NCBI GenBank assembly: GCA_024516155.1
Contig: JAJJXM010000081.1
Coordinates: forward strand, 1 to 64,000
Source: Pyronema omphalodes
Taxonomy: Eukaryota > Ascomycota > Pezizomycetes > Pezizales > Pyronemataceae
Length of the DNA: 64,000 bases
Direction: 5' to 3'
Numbering within the stretch: the first letter of the stretch is position 1; each line of letters starts with the position of its first letter. The notes beneath the pieces were generated by a model, which did not search any database, was not told the origin of the DNA, and saw nothing but the letters and a program-made list of their open reading frames with translations. Shown here piece by piece: positions 50,579 to 62,539 of this stretch. The position numbers and the translations under genes are program-made.

Positions 50579-53376
50579 AGATGAGAATTTGGAAAAAGGC
50601 TTGATACAACGCTCCCCATGATCAGCCGCCTCGCCGATATTATTTGTGAAGAAATCTGACGGATCCTTACGTCCATGTGTGGATTACCGAAGATTGAATG
50701 AAGGGACCGAAAAGAATCGGTACCCGCTCCCACTGATACAGGAAACGATGATGAATCTTTCCAAAGCCCAATATTTTACAACCCTAAACGTCCGCAGCGT
50801 CTATAAACTGATTAGAATGGCAGAAGGCGAAGAATGGAAAACGGCTTTCCGCACAAGGTACGGATTATTCGAGTCAAAAGTGATGCCCTTCGGGCGCACC
50901 AACGCGCCTGCCGATTTCCAGGCATTCATCAATGATGTACTGCGACCATACCTGGACCAGTTTTGTACAACATACTTGGATGATATCCTCATATTCTCTG
51001 AAACAAAGCCCGATCACACCTCACATGCCCGGAAGATCTTGGAACGACTTGAACAAGAAAAATTACACTTAAAACCAGAGAAATGTAAGTTTGCTAAGGC
51101 CGAAGTCCAGTACCTGGGGTACAACATTGGCCGCGACGGCGCTCGCATGATGGATTCCAAAGTAGCGACAGTCAGAGGTTGGAAGGAACCAACCAATCTG
51201 AAACAGGTCCAAGAGTTTCTTGGTTTCGCGAACTTCTACCGACGATTTATCAAAGACTACTCAAAAGTAGTCTCCCCTCCAACAGCTTTGACCAAAATGC
51301 AAGATGGCAAAGCAATCCCCTTTACCTGGGGTAAAGATCAGCAAAGAGCCTTCGACCGACTGAAGAACGCATTTACCTCAGCACCAATCCTCAAGCACTT
51401 CGACTACGAGAAACCGATTGTAGTGCAAACAGACGCATCTGACTATGTGCCCGCTGGAGTATTATCACAATACGACGACGATGACATGTTCCATCCCGTC
51501 GCGTTTTATTCCAAAAAGCATTCCCCGGCGGAACGCAACTATGAGATCTATGACAAAGAACTACTGGCAATAGTTCCATGTTTCGAAGAATGGCGTCCCC
51601 ACTTGGAGGGCTCCGCCTTCCCGATAAAAGTATTGACAGACCACAAGAACCTCGAATACTTTATGACAACAAAGATACTAAACAGACGACAAGCACGGTG
51701 GTCCGAATCCCTGTCTCGGTACAACTTTGTCATCACCTACCGACCTGGAACGTTGGGAGGGAAACCGGACGCCTTGACGAGAGGAGCCGCCGATCTCCCG
51801 GGAGAGGGAGACGAACGTATACTAGCGAATCAACAAGCTGTCCTAAAGCCACAAAATTTCCAATTGTGCATGACCCCGCCCATGAGACTTGCACCCTCCG
51901 AGGTGGACCTCCTGTTTAAGGAGGGATACAAGACAGATTCATTCCCAAACCGCGTGTTGGGAATGCTGGAGGACGGAACACAAATCTGTAAGGAGACATC
52001 ACTCGCCAACTGCTCCGCGTTGGAAAACAGATCGTACTATCGAGACTGCCTTTATGTCTCTGCACTGGACAAACTACGCTTAAAACTACTACAAGATCAC
52101 CACGACCCCCCCCACCATGGGACGCCCGGGCCGTGCAAAGACTTTCGAACTCCTCGCCAGAAATTATTATTGGCCTTCCATGCCAAAAGATGTGGACCAA
52201 TTCGTCCGAAATCGCCACATTTGTAAAAGAACAAAAGCGACCCGCCAGGCACCTTATGGAACCTTGAAACCCCTACCGGTCCCGCACCACCCGTGGCAGA
52301 ACATATCTGTGGACTTTGTTACTGGACTTCGGATATGAAATGGCTTCGACACAATATGTGCGATCGTTTGCCGACTCACGAAACAGCGGCACTTGGTGCC
52401 GTGCCACTCCACGATAGACGCGGAAGGTTTCGCGCAACTCTTCCTGGAAAACATATTGAAACTGCACGGGATGCCAGACACAGTAGTGTCCGACCGCAGC
52501 CCGCAATGTGTTGCCCACTTTTGGAAACACCTGGCAAATTGCATGGGCATCGAGATCGCCACGAGCACGTCTTTCCACCCCCAGACCGATGGCCAAACAG
52601 AAAGAATCAACGCGGTTACGGAGCAATATCTCCGCGCTTACGTCTGTTATCTACAAGACGACTGGAAGAAATTTGTACCGCTGGCAGAATTAGCCGCAAA
52701 TGATCAAGTATCAGATACGACGTCGCTGTCCCCGTTCTACGCCGTTTACGGCCGACACCCCAAATGCTCCTTCGAATTGGAAATCAGGACAGACAATCCT
52801 GAAGAAGTGAAAGCAAACGAGGTAGCGGAAAGGATGTCGCACATCCATGACGTCCTACGCTCTGAAATGAAATACGCCCAAGCCCGCCACGTGGAGGCCG
52901 CTGCCAATTCCCTACTCCCCGTGCCGGTCTTCAAACCAGAAGACCTGGTATGTCTGGACGCCCGCAACCTCAGAACCCGCCGCCCCTCGAAGAAACTAGA
53001 AAACAAACACCTAGGCCCCTTCACCGTGGTCCGGCCCATTGGATCCCACGCCTACGAGTTGGATATACCGGAGACAATGGAACATCACAGGACCTTCCCC
53101 GTATCCCTACTGAACCCAGCCCCTTCGGACCCCCGCCCTGGCCAGATTATCCCACCACCCCTACCGGTAGTAGTAGACGGCGAAGAAGAATGGTTCGTCA
53201 ATGAAATTCTGGATAGCCGTTGATCAAGAGGAAACCTGCAGTACCTCGTCAAGTGGACCGGCCATGACTCTCCAACCTGGGAACTGGAAACAAACCTATC
53301 AGAAACCGAGGCCGCTGAGAGATTCCATCAGCTATACCCAGACAAGCCTTCTCCTCTCGTAGGAACTCGAGCCTAA
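50579..53376 (+). pseudogene. pol: pol RT to chromodomain (GypA-2)
   Basis: Resumes as ENLEKG after Gyp[25 protein letters not shown] (Leu to Arg), YLDDILIFSE; RNase H VQTDASDYVPAGV (Glu to Gln). One extra C in a C-run near 52108 shifts the frame (HHDPPHHG). Short indels near 52330 disturb integrase after VDFVTGL. The rest (VVSDRSPQC, DGQTERINAV, GPF, EWFVNEILDSR) is in another frame. TGG to TGA at 53221-53223 ends it within the chromodomain. Not functional. Confidence 0.88.
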
Positions 53377-53387
53377 CGGGGGGGTAC

Positions 53388-53920
53388 TGTCACGGCACAC
53401 GGCTGACGAGCCGTTGTGTTTTTGCGTCATCATTATGCTGTCGTTGTTGTTGTCGACATCGTGCCGTTGTCTTGCCGTGTTGTGTTGTGTTGTCGTTGTG
53501 TTGTTGTGTGTGCCGTGCCGTTGTTGATGATTGATCGATTGATGATGTATGACGTACCACGAGCTGTAGAAGCTGTGGCGTCGCAGGTTGAATGATGCAG
53601 ACCGGAAGCTGTTCGTGTAGCGATGTTCGATGACGGCCCAGCAAGAGTGCTGGCCGCCGTTTGTACAGAAGGAGGCTTGCCTCCCAGTCATTGAGTTCTC
53701 CATCGAACGTCTTGTGTCCTTCCCTCGACCTTTAATAAGACTTCTCATCTCTAGACCCACGTCATTGTTGTCCTTGTCCCTGTTCTTGTCTAGTGTGCCG
53801 GCCGTCTGTCGTGCACTTCGGTTCTTGTCCTTCCGTTCCCGTGTCCCGGAACCCGCCTTGTCCCCTTCTGCCCGGTAGTGTTCAGTGTGTTCTTCGAACG
53901 TCCATTCTCAGTCCCTGACA
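53388..53920 (+). repeat. 3' LTR of GypA-2 (533 bp)
   Basis: Preceded by AACGGGGGGGTAC. Begins TGTCACGG, ends CCTGACA, then TSD CAGAC. Confidence 0.93.
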
Positions 53921-55781
53921 CAGACCACCCGGCCTGACGACAGTTCAGAAGCTTGGTAGTTATGAAATATTGGAGATTTTCATGAGCAGTGAGAACCTGG
54001 ATGGGGAATGCTGACCCCTCAAGGTTAGGACGCCATTCTTCGAAGCAGCGGACAATTGCCATCAATTCCTTCCCATAGATCTCGTAGTTGCATTCCGCTG
54101 GTGAATGCTTTTTGGAGAAGAAGGCAACTGGGTGCAATATACCATCAACATCGTACTGTGATAAAACACCGGCAGAAGCGTAGTCTGAGGCATCGGTTTC
54201 CACTATAACATCGCGATCATAGTCGAAGTGTCGCAGGACTGGTGCGGTCGTAGAAGAGGTTTTTAACAAATCAAAGGCCTAATGTTGGTCCGGACCCCAG
54301 ATGAATGGGACGGGTTTCCCGTTTTCCTCCTTGGTAAGACTGGTAAGGGGGGCCACGACTTTCGAGTAATCGCGGATGAATCGTCGGTAGAAGTTTGCAA
54401 ATCCAAGAAATTCTTGGACATCCTTGAGGTTGCAAGGGTTTTGCCATTTTACCACTGTCTCGACCTTTTTCGGATCCATCTTGATACCGTCCCGTCCAAC
54501 CAATAACCCAAGATACTTGACTTCTGTTTGGTGAAACTTGCATTTTTCTGGTTTTAGGTGGAGGCCGGCATTCTTCAAGGCTTCAAGAATCTGGCGGACA
54601 TGTTTCCGGTGATCGTCCAGGTTTTCGGAACATATCAGGATATCGTCAAGGTATGCGGTACAGAACAGGTCGAGGTATCGTTGAAGAACATCATTGATGA
54701 ATGCCTGGAAATCAGCTGGGGCATTCGTAAGTCCGAAAGGCATAACAAGGGACTCGAAAAGATCATAACGGGTGCGAAATGCAGTTTTCCATTCCTCCCC
54801 TTGTGCCATGCTTACAAGGTTGTAAGCACCTCGAATGTCCAATGTTGTGCAGTATTTGGCCTTAGACAGTTGTAGCAGGGTTTCTTGAATCAGGGGCAAG
54901 GGCTATCGATTCTTGATGGTTCCTCCATTCAATCCACGATAGGCCACACAGAGACGCAGTTCACCATTGGATTTCTGGACAAACAGGATTGGTGAGGCTG
55001 CTGGCGATGATGACCGTCGTATAAATCCTTTGGAAAGATTCTCCTCGAGCCATGCCTTGAGGGCCTCTAGTTCTGTGCGCGATAGGGAATACAGGGGTCC
55101 AAAAGGTGGTGTAAATCCTTCCTTCAACGGGATACGGTGGTCGTAGGGTCGGTGGGGTGGGAGCTTATTGGCAACAGCCTCTCCGAACAAGTTCAAGCAA
55201 TCATGATACTCGGTTGGCACGATTCGTTTCAGGTCCTCAGGAGTGTTGACTTTGTTGTTGAGCGCTTTATTTAACTCATACAGAGACAGGGAAAATATGG
55301 AGAGTTTCTGTTTCTTGGCCACTCAACAGAAGGAAGATGCTGTCCGGGAGGCTATGTGTAGTTTGGCTGGAGCCGCGGAGAGTGGGTGTAGGAAGGTTTC
55401 TGGAGGTTCTTCACTGACACCAGAGACAGTTTTTGGTACTGGGTTGCAGTGGGCCAGGCAGTATTGTGATCCAAACGTGATTGTTCCTGAGCTGAAGCGA
55501 ATTGCAACATCATGAAGTTGCAACCAGGGCATTCCAAGGACTAGAGGGTAGTGGCCTAATTTGGTGACGAACATAGGGAGCTTTTCGCGGTGCTCGTGTA
55601 TGGTGCATTGAGCAAGGGCGAGGTGGGTGATGTCAGCAGTGGCAATGGGGCCGCCATCGATGACTTCCAGGGCACGGGGTTTTCGTAGGGGTTGCAGGGG
55701 GATTTGGGAATGGCGGGCGAAGTCTTCATCAACAAAGGAGATACCAGTGGCGCCACAGTTGATCAGCTCATGGGTACGAAT
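53921..55781 (-). pseudogene. pol: pol protease to RNase H (GypE), multiple stops
   Basis: Protease active site is NCGATGISFVDEDFA: the catalytic Asp is Asn. [38 protein letters not shown]; connection [12 protein letters not shown]; RNase [14 protein letters not shown]. Stops at 54279-54281, 54903-54905 and 55323-55325 leave the frame otherwise aligned. It joins 28304-29978 across GypA-2, and its first codons lie beyond Cop at 61235. Confidence 0.86.
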
Positions 55782-55786
55782 GTTTT

Positions 55787-55947
55787 TGTTGAAGTGAGCC
55801 TAAGGCCCTAGTGCTTGGGTGGAGGTGGACCACTCTCTATGTATAGGCACTCGCTTGCCCGTCTATGCCTGACTCCTCACGCTCGTTAATACATTCGGTC
55901 ACCACCTCCACTTTCTTCTTCTCCTTGTGCCTGTGAGACCTTCGACA
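55787..55947 (+). repeat. 5' LTR of Cop (161 bp)
   Basis: TGTTGAAG...TTCGACA. Differs from the 3' LTR at about eight sites by eye. Confidence 0.93.
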
Positions 55948-55959
55948 GGTTATGAGCCC
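55948..55959 (+). other. Primer-binding site for a half tRNA-iMet (Cop)
   Basis: GGTTATGAGCCC is complementary to the conserved anticodon stem-loop of initiator tRNA-Met (GGGCTCATAACC), not to a tRNA 3' end. Drosophila copia and yeast Ty5 use such half-tRNA primers. Confidence 0.65.
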
Positions 55960-56050
55960 TTGCGTAACCGCTACACTTATCTTTACCCGTTATTAGTCAT
56001 AGATTCTATATATTTTTCACTTTCCCCTTGATTTTAATCACTCTCCCACG

Positions 56051-58600
56051 ATGTCCGACGAAGTCCAGGAACCAACTGCCCTGAAGTGCCCCATTCTGAC
56101 GGTGGCCAATTACGCGCAATGGAAGGACCCCATCCACCTTATCTTGGCTGGGAAAAGCGCCTGGAATATCGTAAACGGGAAGGAGACGCGGCCTGCTGGC
56201 GGCACCAGTCAACAAGCTGCGAGGCATCTCCAATACTTCGATGAAAGGGCGGCCAGAGCCACCCAGATCATATTCGACCACTGCGACATCACCTGCCGCA
56301 GGGTTATCACCGGACTCGACAACCCACGCGAGATGTGGCTTAAACTTGAGGCTCGGTTTGACAACTCTAAAACAAACTCTGGACGAAGGAACCTCTGGAT
56401 TAAGTTCTGGAGATCACAGCGTAACCCCGGGCAGTCCATTTCGAAATGGATAACTGATCTCCTTAACATCCAGGCCCCACTTACTGGTACGGTTTTAGAT
56501 ATCAGCGACACTGCGCTGGTAAATTAGGTCATTGCAAATCTCCCCGACTCCTACAGAGTTACAAAACACGAGCTCGCGAAACTTGATAATATTGCGGTTG
56601 ACGAGCTCCAGAAGATCCTGCACGACCACCAACATATGTGGGAGGCCACCCTAGGATCCCCGAGTGGCGAGGCGCATGCTACGACAACCAAGTGGTGTGA
56701 CCACTGTAAACGCTCCAGCCACAACACGAAGGAATGCTACGCAAATCGCAACACGAATAAATGCGCAGCATCCTCAAGCGCCGGACCGTCTAGACCTACT
56801 AAAACTTCGAAAAAGGAGGATGTCCAATGCCACTACTGTACAAAGAAGGGGAACGTTGCGACAGAGTGCAAACTCAGATCTTCTGCTACCGCCATACGCG
56901 AGCGGTACAAGCTTCGCTGCAGTGCGAAAATTGCCGAACTAGACAACACTGATCTCGGTATTTGACTCGGGAACTCCAGCACCTCCCTAACAGCGCAAGT
57001 CTTGATCGCCACAGACTCGTCCGCTGAGACACATACATGGGTGCTCGACTCTGGTGCAACGCACCATTTTTGTAATGATAAATCTGCTTTTCTCACTGAT
57101 TCTTTAGCTACTTGCAAGTCCATCAACATTCGTTTAGGTGACAATAGCACAGTCACCACCAACACCTACGGAAAAATCATCCTCAATAATCTCTTTCAAA
57201 TTTCTGCACTATACGTCCCCACGTTTCGACTCTCCCTTTTCTCTCTGCCCCTCTTCGATAAAAGGGGGTGGCAAATTACTATGGCGGACGGTACTTGTAC
57301 TGTCAAAGACAAGACCTCCAAAACAATCATTGTCGCTCACATGAAGGACAATCTTTACAGATGGACAGCGGAGGCTATTAAGGAGGACCACGACGCCCTG
57401 ATAACCACTCGATCTGGTGCAGGCGTCGACATTAACTCTATTCCCTCCTCGACCTCAACAACAAGATCATCAAATAAACGAACAAGTGCAGACGTTGATC
57501 TTACGCGTCCAAGCGACAAAGACCTTCGGACAGCACATAGACAGTCTTTCCGCCTTGAACCGACAAGCAATTTCGAGATGTGGCACAGAAGACTGGCCCA
57601 CCTCAATACTGAGTCCTTGTCTAAAATCATTAATTCGACTGATAAAACTACAACATTAGATCATTCCCAGTCCTGTACTACTTGCATACGAGCCAAGAAT
57701 CGACAGTCCTTTATCCGATCACCAACCAAACGTGCGAGCAAGCCCTTTGAACTTGTCCACTCGGATGTCTGCGGCCCGATGTCGACTCCGTCGATCAGCC
57801 AACGACGGTATTATATCATCTATATTGATGACTTCAGTCGTTTCGCCAGAGTTTACTTTCTGAAATCAAAATCCACAGACGCGGTACTACCGGTATTCCA
57901 AGAATACAAAGCGTGGATTGAATCTCAAGGACATAAGATTCATCGTTTCAGGTGTGATAATGGCACAGGGGAATTTAATAATCAACAGTTCCGTTCTTTC
58001 CTGGCGAAAAGCGGTATCTCGTTCGAACCCTCACCACCCTTCACACAGCATAAAAACGGAACAGCCGAGAGATTCATTCAGACGATCAACGGCAAAGCAC
58101 GTTCCATGCTAATAGACGCCCAAGTTCCTCATCGCTTCTGGGCTGAGGCTGTCAACACAGCGGTGTACCTTCACTCAATATCTCCGACTAGGACGCTCAA
58201 AGGCTGGCTAAGTCCTGATGAGGCCCTGTTTCACAGGCCGCCTCAGCTGCTACACCTTCGAAGATTCGGTTGCACGGTCTTCAAGCATGTACCGAAGGAG
58301 CAGAGGACAGACAAGAACTGGAGCGCACGCGCGTCACACAGCATGATGGTTGGATACACGGATTCGTCAAAGATTTGGCGCATCTATGACTTCAATTCAC
58401 GTTCTGTTGTGCGCGCTTCCAACGTCGTCTTCTTAGAGGACAATAATGCTTTCGATTCGGAAGGACGTCCCAATACATCAGAGGAAATCATCAAGGCAAT
58501 ATCTGACTGTTTCCCTGATATCGTTGAAGGGGGTGATGAGAATGCGTCAGCGCTCATATCACATGAGATAGACGCCCTCATTCAGAGTATGTACAAATGA
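56051..58600 (+). pseudogene. gag-protease-integrase frame with two nonsense codons (Cop)
   Basis: One frame from MSDEVQEPTALKCPILT. Copia-type Gag (UBN2-like WLKLEARFDN) is broken by TAG at 56525-56527. Zinc knuckles (CDHCKRSSHNTKEC and CHYCTKKGNVATEC) follow, then TGA at 56963-56965. Protease VLDSGATHHFCND. GAG-pre-integrase finger MWHRRLAHLN...CTTCIRAK. Integrase core HSDVCGPM, RCDNGTGEF and GTAERFIQT. The frame stops at 58598-58600 just after a GTATGT. The RT resumes in the same frame at 58980, which fits an intron. Confidence 0.9.
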
Positions 58601-58979
58601 CCACCCCAACTTTTTCCACGTCACCGCTGTGAGACCTTTCACGGCCACACGGTATAGTCTTTATCACATTATCTTCGAGTCGGATCAGCTTTCATGCGGC
58701 CTCACTCTAACTATACATTGACAATCTTGTCTTGAATGTCACTGTCCCGATCAGCCTCCATGCTGTCCGGACTACTCTTGCTATGCGAATATGCCACACA
58801 CTGATTATCATCAGTTCAAGGATACTTATCCTGGAAAGTTTATCCGATTAACACTCCGCTGTGCATCTCCTCACGAGATTCTGCCACGGAATCCCTGTCT
58901 ACTGCATTCCCTTGATTCTCAAATTCCTTTCTCTACTGCTCAGATACTCACTTCTTTGAACTAACATCCTAATTCTCAG
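58587..58979 (+). other. Probable 393-nt intron between integrase and RT (Cop)
   Basis: 5' GTATGT at 58587, branch-site-like CTAAC at 58961-58965, 3' TTCTCAG ending at 58979. The length is a multiple of three; removal joins ...IQ-N-ASNDMNSLS in frame. Without splicing the frame ends at 58600. This explains the otherwise gene-less stretch 58601-58979. Confidence 0.5.
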
Positions 58980-60859
58980 ATGCTTCTAATGACATGAATT
59001 CACTGTCCCTACGAGACGAGCGACTGAAGGCCAACAAACTAAACAAGTCCCGCTACGAAGACATTGATATTGACGACGCCCTGGCCTCGGCCTTTCTCGC
59101 CAAAGCAACTATAGACGATCCCGACGAGGCCATAGGTCCTGATCTACTTGACGGCGACCCGACCTCTTACACCACAGCAATGAAGAGCGCCGACCGGGAC
59201 AACTGGAGAACTGCGATGCAAGAAGAATGGAACTCTTTACTGATAAATGAAACCTTCCAGGCCTTCAAATCAAATGACAATGCAGAACCTCTGCGACCAG
59301 TGTCATCGCCTGATGCATGTGATAATCAGACATCCTACAGCGCCATCACTGTTCCCTTTGGATGCAAGCCCTTGAAGTGTCGATGGATTTACAAAACCAA
59401 ATGCCACATGGACGGCAGCACAAAGTTCAAGGCCCGACTGGTTATAAAGGGTTATGAACAAGTTCCAGGAATTGATTATGATGAGACATATGCACCTGTC
59501 TCCAAGCTAAGTACACTACGTTACCTGCTAAGCTTATCTGCAACCAGGGGGTGGTCAGTCGATCAAATGGATGTTGTCACGGCCTTCCTCAACCCAGCCA
59601 TTGACAACGACAGGACTTTCATGTCCATGCCTACTGGCATCGAATGGCTCGATAAACGTCTATCAAAAACATCGACGGTCGGCCTGCTGAAAGCCCTGTA
59701 CGGCCTAAAACAGGCACACCGATTATGGTGGGCCCAGATTAATGACTTCCTCATGAAGCAAGGTTTCAGACAGGCACACGCCGACTCCAACCTCTACCTC
59801 ATGAAGGACGCATTTCTACTCTTATATGTCGATGATATCTTGATCGTCAATCTGACAAAACAGAGGGTGGGCGACAACATCAAGAAGGCCCTCAGTGCTC
59901 GCTTCAAAATGACAGATCTCGGAAAAGCGACTCGTTTTCTCGGCCTGGAACTCGAATACTTGCCTGACGGAAGCATTGCCATCTCGCAGAAGCATTACAT
60001 TGAGGGGGTGATTGCCAGATACGGTCTTCTTGAGGCCGCACCCACCTCTTCCCCGATGGACATTCACGTTGATCTTGAGAATACTGACTGCGAAGACAAG
60101 ACCACTGATGAACAGCAAAAACGCCTGTATCTATCAATGGTCGGATTACTGATGTACGCAGCAATCGGAACTCGTCCTGACATCGCCTTCGCGGTGACTG
60201 CCCTCAGCCGATACAATCAGTCGCCTCTAGCCATGCACATGACCGCTGCCAAAAGGGTCATCCGATACTTGAAAGGTACGAAAAATTTGTCGATTATCTA
60301 CAAGCGTAACCACGACATACCGCAGGACTGTTTGCGACTCTTCTCCAACAGCGACTGGGCCGGCAGTACAGCCGATCGGAAAAGCGTCAGGGGGTGCGTA
60401 GTCCTTGCGCCAGGAGCGGACGGGCCGATACACTGGAGCTCAAAGAAGCAGTCCGTCATCGCCCTCTCCACTCTTGAAGCCCAGTACATTGCATGCAGCA
60501 ATGCGACCCGTGAAGCGATCTGGTTCCGCCTATTGATGGACGACACCGAAGCCTGGGACAACAAAGTGCCGACCTCGGTCCGTTGCGACAACATGGGAGC
60601 ACTTCGCCTCCTTCAGACCAGCGTCATCAAGGCGAAAACAAAACACATCGATGTGAAGTTTCACCACTCGATCGACGAAGCTAGAATGGGAACGGTATCG
60701 TTCGAATACATTGCGTCCAAAGAAAATGTCGCAGATGTCCTCACTAAACCGCTCCCTGGACCAACACACGCGTTGGCCGTGAAACTTCTAGGGATGGAAA
60801 CGCTGAGTGATAACTATGATTACTGGATTTGGTTTGAACGAATAAGTGTGTGTTTGTGA
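58980..60859 (+). CDS. RT and RNase H exon of pol (Cop), intact
   Basis: Linker then Copia RT (RVT_2): CRWIYKTKCHMDGSTKFKAR, KGYEQVPGIDYDETYAPV, DQMDVVTAFLNP, LYGLKQAHRLW, catalytic YVDDILIVN. RNase H LFSNSDWAGS, STLEAQYIAC, VRCDNMGALRL, KENVADVLTKPL. The final residues continue past the usual LTKPLP end to 60859. The frame is uninterrupted for ~620 codons. As it starts after the proposed intron, full Pol needs splicing. 60860-61068 is T-rich 3' UTR ending in a purine tract (AGACGAGGGGGTG). Confidence 0.93.
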
Positions 60860-61068
60860 TTGAAGTATGGCTGCTGATTGCTGATAATGATGATGATTGA
60901 ATTGTGTTGTTTTTATTTGGGTTGTTCTTCTTATGGGTTTTCACTTCTTCTTTTATGGATAATTGGGTATTTTTTTTTTCTATGGTATTGTTCTTGTTTT
61001 CTGTTATGATGGATTGATATTTCTTCTTATTATTATGTTTGTAGCACCCGTCCTTAGACGAGGGGGTG

Positions 61069-61229
61069 TGTTGAAGAGCGCCTAAGGCCCTAGTGCTTAG
61101 GTAGAGGTGGACCACTCTCAATGTATAGGCACTCGCTTGCCCGTCTATGCCTGACTCCTCACGCTCGTTAATACATTCGGTCACCACCTCCACTTTCTTC
61201 TGCTCCTCGTGCCTGTGAGACCTTCGACA
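61069..61229 (+). repeat. 3' LTR of Cop (161 bp)
   Basis: Follows purine tract AGGGGGTG; ends TTCGACA; TSD GTTTT follows. Confidence 0.93.
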
Positions 61230-61234
61230 GTTTT

Positions 61235-61406
61235 TATCACCGAAGGTAAGCGTACAAGAGACAACAAGATGTTCTCCTTCCATTGACATTTCTTCTACTA
61301 CTGCATTCGTAATTCCAGGACCAGGTACTTTCCAACCAATTGCAGACAACAAAAGAGAGTGACCAGCAGCATAGCCATCTAGGTGCGCCTGGTCTAGGCA
61401 TTTCCT
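61235..61406 (-). pseudogene. pol: pol N-terminus before the protease (GypE)
   Basis: VEEMSMEGEHLVVSCTLTF leads into the protease on the other side of Cop (IRTHELINCGATG). The overlap with gag holds AGGAAAT where other families have GGGAAAA. Confidence 0.7.
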
Positions 61407-62536
61407 GACTCCTCGTCAGAGAGGGGAGTCTCCGGAACCGGGTAAGGTGCAACTGCTGCAGCACAAAGGGTGGCCGGTTTCTTCGGGCAGGCTGCAGCCA
61501 TGTTACCATGTCCACCACAGTAGAGGCAGTGGCCTTCAGCTAGGCGAACAGCGCGTTCCTGGGGTGTAATCTTACGTCGATTAGCAGAGAGGTCCACGTG
61601 GGCAGGTCCGTAGTAGGGTGTGCTGGCTGGGGCAGGTTGTTCAGCAGGTGCAGGAGCGAAGGCGGGTGGGGCTGCACGGGGTGTGACGTGACTGGTGGTG
61701 CAGGACCCCGTTCTCAACTTTCGCAGATTATCGATGGCACGGATGTGGGAGTCCAGGTATTGACACTGGTCGACGAAGGTGCGGAGATTGGCAGCAGGGG
61801 ATACCCCAATGAGTTTTTCAAGAATCTGAATGGACAGGCCATTTCGAAAAGCATCCATGGTAGCATGTTCATCCCAGTTAAGTTCAGAGACCAACCTAGA
61901 GAACTCAGCATAGTAGGCTGGGAACTCCTTGGTGCCTTGTCGGAGGGCCTGAAGCTTGTGTCTGGCGGTTGCAGCTGCATCTGGATCGCCAAAGGTAGCC
62001 TGAAGGACCTTGATGACATCTTCAACATCGTCCAGGGATGCCGTTTCGCCATCTTCGCGGATAAAGGGGATCAGTTGTTGCATGGCACTACCTCGGAGGC
62101 GTCCCACAGCGTAGGCAACACGTTGTCTGGCAGTGGGGTAGCGACCCTGGTCACTGAGGAGCTTGAGGCATAGGTGGGTGACCAATGCTCGGAGTTCATC
62201 CCTGAAGCCATCATACAAAGGTGCATCAGGGAGTTTCTCACCCTGGCCCGCAGGCTGTGGGGCAGCAAGGAGGCGGGTGATGATTTCGTGTTGTCGGGCA
62301 AGTTCGGCTTCCGCAGCATTGGCCCGAGCAGTTTCCTCAGCCAGGGTTGGTTGGTCGGGATGAACATCAGGTTCTGGGCTGGGATCGGGCAGGACATGTT
62401 CAGGGGCGTTGAGAACATGGCCACAGAGGTCGCGGACAAAGTTGACAGGACCAACTGTGGGGTCAAAGGCGGTGACAGTGGAAGCATCTTGGATTGTAGC
62501 CCAGAGTTCGTCGGTGAAGGTTTTGTGGACAGGCAT
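61394..62536 (-). CDS. gag: Gag polyprotein (GypE), frame intact
   Basis: 380 residues from MPVHKTFTDELWATIQD. Capsid core YDGFRDELRALVTHLCLKLL to NWDEHATMDAFRNGLS aligns with GypA gag. The zinc knuckle reads CLYCGGHGNMAAAC: the His ligand is Asn, with a His two residues earlier, so binding is doubtful. Pro/Ala-rich tail ends SDEESGNA. ATG lies 3 nt after the ORF0 stop. Confidence 0.87.
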   Translation of the reverse strand: MPVHKTFTDELWATIQDASTVTAFDPTVGPVNFVRDLCGHVLNAPEHVLPDPSPEPDVHPDQPTLAEETARANAAEAELARQHEIITRLLAAPQPAGQGEKLPDAPLYDGFRDELRALVTHLCLKLLSDQGRYPTARQRVAYAVGRLRGSAMQQLIPFIREDGETASLDDVEDVIKVLQATFGDPDAAATARHKLQALRQGTKEFPAYYAEFSRLVSELNWDEHATMDAFRNGLSIQILEKLIGVSPAANLRTFVDQCQYLDSHIRAIDNLRKLRTGSCTTSHVTPRAAPPAFAPAPAEQPAPASTPYYGPAHVDLSANRRKITPQERAVRLAEGHCLYCGGHGNMAAACPKKPATLCAAAVAPYPVPETPLSDEESGNA

Positions 62537-62539
62537 GCT

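Larger units (their letters stand above)
29979..53920 (+). mobile_element. GypA-2, Ty3/Gypsy element split by GypB-2 and GypF
   Basis: LTRs 29979-30509 and 53388-53920; TSD CAGAC at 29974-29978 and 53921-53925. Gag is interrupted at 31624 (GypB-2) and pol at 44303 (GypF). In both places the host frame rejoins after one TSD copy is removed (VQVH|PNGPE and SWLDENLEKG). Confidence 0.95.
55787..61229 (+). mobile_element. Cop, complete Ty1/Copia element
   Basis: 161-bp LTRs at 55787-55947 and 61069-61229; TSD GTTTT at 55782-55786 and 61230-61234. Copia gene order: gag, protease, integrase, RT, RNase H. Inserted in the protease region of GypE. Confidence 0.96.
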
